This document shows, one piece after another, positions 4,327 to 5,329 of a stretch of DNA of 5,329 nucleotides. The DNA is taken from assembly GCA_026386995.1 (NCBI GenBank), contig JAPLMO010000414.1, forward strand, positions 1-5,329, in the 5' to 3' direction. Under the pieces are notes generated by a model. The model made no database searches. It had not been told where the DNA came from and saw only the letters and a list, made by a program, of their open reading frames with translations. This stretch comes from Planctomycetota bacterium. Its GTDB lineage: Bacteria > Planctomycetota > Phycisphaerae > FEN-1346. Position numbers and translations under genes: made by a program. Positions within the stretch are counted from its first letter, which is position 1; every line of letters starts with the position of its first letter.

Positions 4327-5329
4327 TTACTTCTTGCTTCCGGGGCCTTCCGCCTCGCACTCAAACCCGAGCGCCTTGGCCAGCGGCGGCCAGACCTCGC
4401 GTGCATCGAACGGCTGCTCCGACGCCCGTACTATCGGCAGATCGACTCCGAGCAGGCCACTGGTGGCCAGCGGCACGCCGATTATGGGATCGGCCGGGCC
4501 CTCAAACCATCCGCGGTGGCCGATGATGCGGCAGCGGACGGCCAGGCGGTCGAACTCCACCGCCGCCGGCCCGGCGGTCTTGGCCGCCCGCAGGTTCGCC
4601 GGAAGCGTTTCCAGCCACTCCAGCATCGCCGGCGTCATGCTCCCGCCGCTGGATTCCAGGTCCACCGAAAGTTCTTCCGGACCGCGCGCCTTGCGCTCGT
4701 ACGCCAGCGTGAGCGTCCCGGTGCCAGTCAGGGGGCCGCCCGGCATCTTCTTCGTCCACGCGGCCAGGTCGAGGTCGTGGAAAACGGCCCGCGCTTTGGC
4801 GGCCGAGGCGGGCGACGCGGCGGCGCTGTAATCGGCGTCCAAGTCAAGGATTCCGGTGACGAAATCGGCGGTCGACACGCCCGCAGTCTTCCTGGCAGGG
4901 CGGCCGAGAGGAAGCCCCTTAAAGTCGGCCTTGACGTACTCAAAGAGGCCGCGTTCCGAGGCCGGGTTCAGTCGCAGACTGACCAGCGGAGGTGGCGGTT
5001 CGCTGCTCGGCCCCTTGAAGGCATCCAGGCTGAAGGCGGTCACATCGTAGGCGGTCGCGTGGGAGAGGGCCAAGGCGAGGACCTCGGTCCGCAGGATTCG
5101 GTCGCCGGCGTTCAGACGCACGTCGAGGCGCTCCACGACAAGCGACATCAGGCGGGGCGATCCTTCCGGCTGGATGAGCCGCTGGTTCAGGGCCGCGAGC
5201 GTTTCCATGGGGGAGGGGCCTTCGAGCGTCAGTCGCCCGCGCGCCGCCCGGACGTACCAGCCGTACACGTTGGACTCGGCCTTGAGACCTGAGAGGCGGA
5301 GCACCAGCCGCCCGCCGCCCGCCGTCCAG
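4327..5329 (-). CDS. C-terminal part of a large beta-rich, probably AsmA-like protein; 5' end beyond window
   Basis: The frame is open to the right edge with no stop, so the gene starts outside the window; 333 residues are visible. GTG at 5304 is in frame but has no visible ribosome binding site and is probably internal. The visible part is dominated by alternating hydrophobic/polar strands, such as LMSLVVERLDVRLNAGDRIL and GTGTLTLAYERKARGPEELSVDLESS. Gly/Ser turns (GGPLTGTGTL) and a conserved-looking MTPAMLEWLETLPANL helix also occur. This style fits AsmA/TamB-type envelope proteins that form long beta-grooves for lipid transport or envelope assembly. No membrane segment is seen, but that would lie at the missing N-terminus. 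It ends with a short hydrophilic tail (GPGSKK). The family call rests on pattern only. It converges on the Rsm22-like gene with a 62-base gap. Confidence 0.7.
   Translation of the reverse strand, partial: WTAGGGRLVLRLSGLKAESNVYGWYVRAARGRLTLEGPSPMETLAALNQRLIQPEGSPRLMSLVVERLDVRLNAGDRILRTEVLALALSHATAYDVTAFSLDAFKGPSSEPPPPLVSLRLNPASERGLFEYVKADFKGLPLGRPARKTAGVSTADFVTGILDLDADYSAAASPASAAKARAVFHDLDLAAWTKKMPGGPLTGTGTLTLAYERKARGPEELSVDLESSGGSMTPAMLEWLETLPANLRAAKTAGPAAVEFDRLAVRCRIIGHRGWFEGPADPIIGVPLATSGLLGVDLPIVRASEQPFDAREVWPPLAKALGFECEAEGPGSKK

Noticed and set aside
4219..5292. 357-codon open frame on the + strand opposite the AsmA-like gene
   Set aside because: The translation is Arg/Gly/Gln-rich with no pattern of secondary structure, while the - strand frame shows regular amphipathic strands and stays open to the window edge.

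Overview
The window is GC-rich (roughly two thirds G+C by eye) bacterial chromosomal DNA. The purD fragment, the Rsm22-type methyltransferase, the secreted helical-repeat protein, the AsmA-like beta-rich protein and an AT-rich heptad palindrome between genes together resemble metagenome-derived Planctomycetota (Phycisphaerae-like) genomes. That lineage call is an inference; there is no rRNA or other marker here.

Layout, left to right. (1) Positions 1-1017, + strand: the 3' four-fifths of purD (GAR synthetase, purine biosynthesis), cut by the window edge. (2) 1018-1133: a short gap with a weak terminator-like hairpin, then a good sigma70-type promoter with an imperfect dyad over its -10 element. 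(3) 1134-1750, + strand: a two-gene cassette overlapping by one base, an AbrB/SpoVT-fold protein followed by a RelE/ParE-like protein, read as a type II toxin-antitoxin module. (4) 1751-1895: a gap holding a striking palindrome built of 7-bp units. (5) 1896-3149, - strand: a secreted protein of repeated helical hairpins, probably an (alpha/alpha) toroid, function unassigned. (6) 3150-3289: a divergent intergenic region with a consensus -10 box for the right-hand gene and a GC dyad. (7) 3290-4264, + strand: an Rsm22/METTL17-family methyltransferase-like protein retaining four candidate Fe-S cysteines. (8) 4265-4326: a short convergent gap with an 8-bp hairpin. (9) 4327-5329, - strand: the C-terminal part of a large beta-rich, probably AsmA-like protein whose start lies beyond the window.

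The genes do not form one pathway. purD and the Rsm22-like gene are housekeeping (purine synthesis, ribosome assembly), the two - strand genes belong to the cell envelope or outside it, and the toxin-antitoxin cassette sits between purD and the heptad palindrome like an accessory insertion. No gene-free stretch exceeds about 145 bases. I see no tRNA, rRNA, CRISPR array, transposase or integrase. The best candidates for something under-described are the AbrB plus RelE-like pairing with its operator, the heptad-phased palindrome, and the bacterial Rsm22 protein with its cysteine set.
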